Made by a program: the position numbers and the translations under genes | Notes under the pieces: model-generated | Database searches by the model: none | The model's input: the letters and a program-made list of their open reading frames with translations, nothing else | Told to the model about the DNA's origin: nothing | Shown: positions 62,944 to 64,000 of the stretch, piece after piece | Layout of the letters: each line of letters opens with the position of its first letter | Position numbering within the stretch: position 1 is the stretch's first letter | Assembly (NCBI GenBank): GCA_964390335.1 | Contig: CAYMHU010000020.1 | Span: 4,937-68,936 of the forward strand | Direction of reading: 5' to 3' | Source of the DNA: Granulosicoccus sp964390335 | GTDB lineage: Bacteria; Pseudomonadota; Gammaproteobacteria; Granulosicoccales; Granulosicoccaceae | DNA: 64,000 nt

Positions 62944-63879
62944 ATGCCTGAACCAATTCGCATAGCCACACGCCAGAGCCCATTAGCACTGTGGCAAGCC
63001 AACACCGTCCGCGATCTCATTCGTGCACAGCACCCCGAACTCAAGGTGGAATTACTGCGCATTACCACCAAAGGTGATCGCGAGCTGGATCGCTCACTGG
63101 CTAAAATCGGTGGCAAGGGTCTGTTTATCAAGGAACTTGAAACCGCTTTGTACGATGGCTCAGCCGATCTAGCAGTGCATTCAATGAAAGATGTGACGGC
63201 GACTATGCCAGATGGTTTGTTCATCAATACTGTGCTGGAACGACATAACCCGTTAGACGCGCTGGTGTCTTCACGCTACACTAAACTTCAAGATCTGCCC
63301 GATGGCGCCATAATTGGTACCTGCAGCCCTCGACGACAGGCACAGCTATTAAATTTCAATCCCACGTTTAAAATTCGCGAACTGCGTGGCAATGTGGGTA
63401 CACGGTTAAGCAAACTCGATGCAGGAGAATTTGATGCTACGCTGTTAGCGTGTGCCGGTTTGGAACGGTTAGGGCTGCACGAACGCATTGCGCAAGCCAT
63501 TGATAGAAACATCTGTTTGCCCGCGGTAACGCAAGGCACAATCGGTATTGAAATTCGCGAAAATGATGATCGGCTAAAAGAAATACTTGCTCCGTTAAAC
63601 CATGTCGCAACCGCACAGCGCACAGCTGCTGAACGCGCATTCAGTTCAACACTCAACGGCGGATGTTCAGCACCGATTGCAGGTTATGCCACTATCAACG
63701 GTAATGAATTAACGCTAACCGGGCGCGTCGTTGCACTGGATGGATCCAAAGTGCTTGAAACTACAGGTACATGTCGCCTTAACGATGGTGCTGCACTGGG
63801 TAAAAAATTAGCCCTCGAGTTGAATGATAAAGGGGCACAAGCTATATTGGCTGAAGCGGAGATTGGATTAACGGTGTGA
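62944..63879 (+). CDS. hemC: Hydroxymethylbilane synthase
   Basis: Polymerises four porphobilinogen units in heme synthesis. ATG 62944 begins the usual PEPIRIATRQSPLALWQA; an upstream in-frame ATG adds 21 unconserved residues. The dipyrromethane-binding cysteine is in NGGCSAPIAGY near 240. The length is 311. hemD follows with an overlapping start. Confidence 0.95.
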   Translation: MPEPIRIATRQSPLALWQANTVRDLIRAQHPELKVELLRITTKGDRELDRSLAKIGGKGLFIKELETALYDGSADLAVHSMKDVTATMPDGLFINTVLERHNPLDALVSSRYTKLQDLPDGAIIGTCSPRRQAQLLNFNPTFKIRELRGNVGTRLSKLDAGEFDATLLACAGLERLGLHERIAQAIDRNICLPAVTQGTIGIEIRENDDRLKEILAPLNHVATAQRTAAERAFSSTLNGGCSAPIAGYATINGNELTLTGRVVALDGSKVLETTGTCRLNDGAALGKKLALELNDKGAQAILAEAEIGLTV

Positions 63880-64000
63880 CTAAATCTACAAACGCAGTTC
63901 GTGTTCTTGTAACACGTCCTAAGCATCAACAAGATTCTTTTTTAGCGCGCTGTTCTGACGCCGGATTAGACACGCTTAGCCTGCCTTGTATCGATATTTT
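63876..64000 (+). CDS. hemD: Uroporphyrinogen-III synthase (N-terminal part only)
   Basis: Begins at GTG 63876, overlapping the hemC TGA as GTGA, and runs off the right edge after 41 codons. The visible VRVLVTRPKHQQDSFLARCSDAG and LDTLSLPCIDI follow the HemD fold start. It would cyclise hydroxymethylbilane for heme. Only the N-terminus can be judged. Confidence 0.82.
   Translation, partial: MTKSTNAVRVLVTRPKHQQDSFLARCSDAGLDTLSLPCIDI

Overview
The window looks like a chromosomal piece of a Gram-negative, respiring gammaproteobacterium with moderate GC, probably marine. Several gene orders are typical of that class: engB / cytochrome c4 / dsbA, hslV-hslU-DUF971-ubiE-ubiJ-ubiB, lptM-lysA-dapF-DUF484-xerC, and argH divergent from hemC-hemD. 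Ubiquinone genes, an LptM-type lipoprotein, OmpA and beta-barrel proteins, and TAXI-TRAP transport all imply an outer membrane and aerobic respiration. The genus cannot be fixed from sequence alone. Almost all of the DNA is genic. I found no rRNA, tRNA, CRISPR array, prophage or insertion sequence.

Layout. 0-9.3 kb: start of a Tat-exported binding protein, EngB, cytochrome c4, DsbA, a phosphoesterase, hisC with a beta-barrel protein, and an IclR regulator divergent from a GMC oxidoreductase, then phosphotransacetylase. 9.4-18.2 kb: a four-helix membrane protein paired with an exported caspase-fold protein, asparaginase II, TrpS, OmpA-like protein, malonyl-CoA decarboxylase and small genes. 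17.3-23.7 kb: a minus-strand cluster for a tungsten/molybdenum aldehyde:ferredoxin oxidoreductase (four-cluster ferredoxin, AOR, FAD/NAD subunit, MoaD-like carrier, an unknown 99-residue protein), followed by moaA and an unknown protein. 24.4-37.6 kb: HtrA protease, PolA with a free-standing GyrB-type TOPRIM protein, LOG protein, DUF3422, small exported and cytoplasmic proteins, DUF6502 plus a lipoprotein, flavodoxin-fold protein and UvrD.

37.6-43.6 kb is the accessory part. It has a 15-bp tandem repeat that broke the assembly (100 Ns), an EEP-family protein, an esterase lipoprotein, a GNAT acetyltransferase and a methyltransferase. Decayed second copies of both the acetyltransferase and the methyltransferase lie nearby, so a local duplication has been eroding here. 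44.2-48.3 kb: a TAXI-TRAP transporter and a ceramidase-like membrane protein. 48.6-64 kb: LysR regulator, then the housekeeping blocks for ubiquinone, HslUV, recombination, lysine/diaminopimelate, arginine and heme synthesis; hemD is cut by the window end.

The least ordinary items are the AOR cluster with two unrecognised small proteins, the membrane-protein/caspase-fold pair whose apparent catalytic histidine is missing, the TOPRIM-only topoisomerase fragment coupled to polA, and the interleaved gene/pseudogene duplication beside the tandem repeat.
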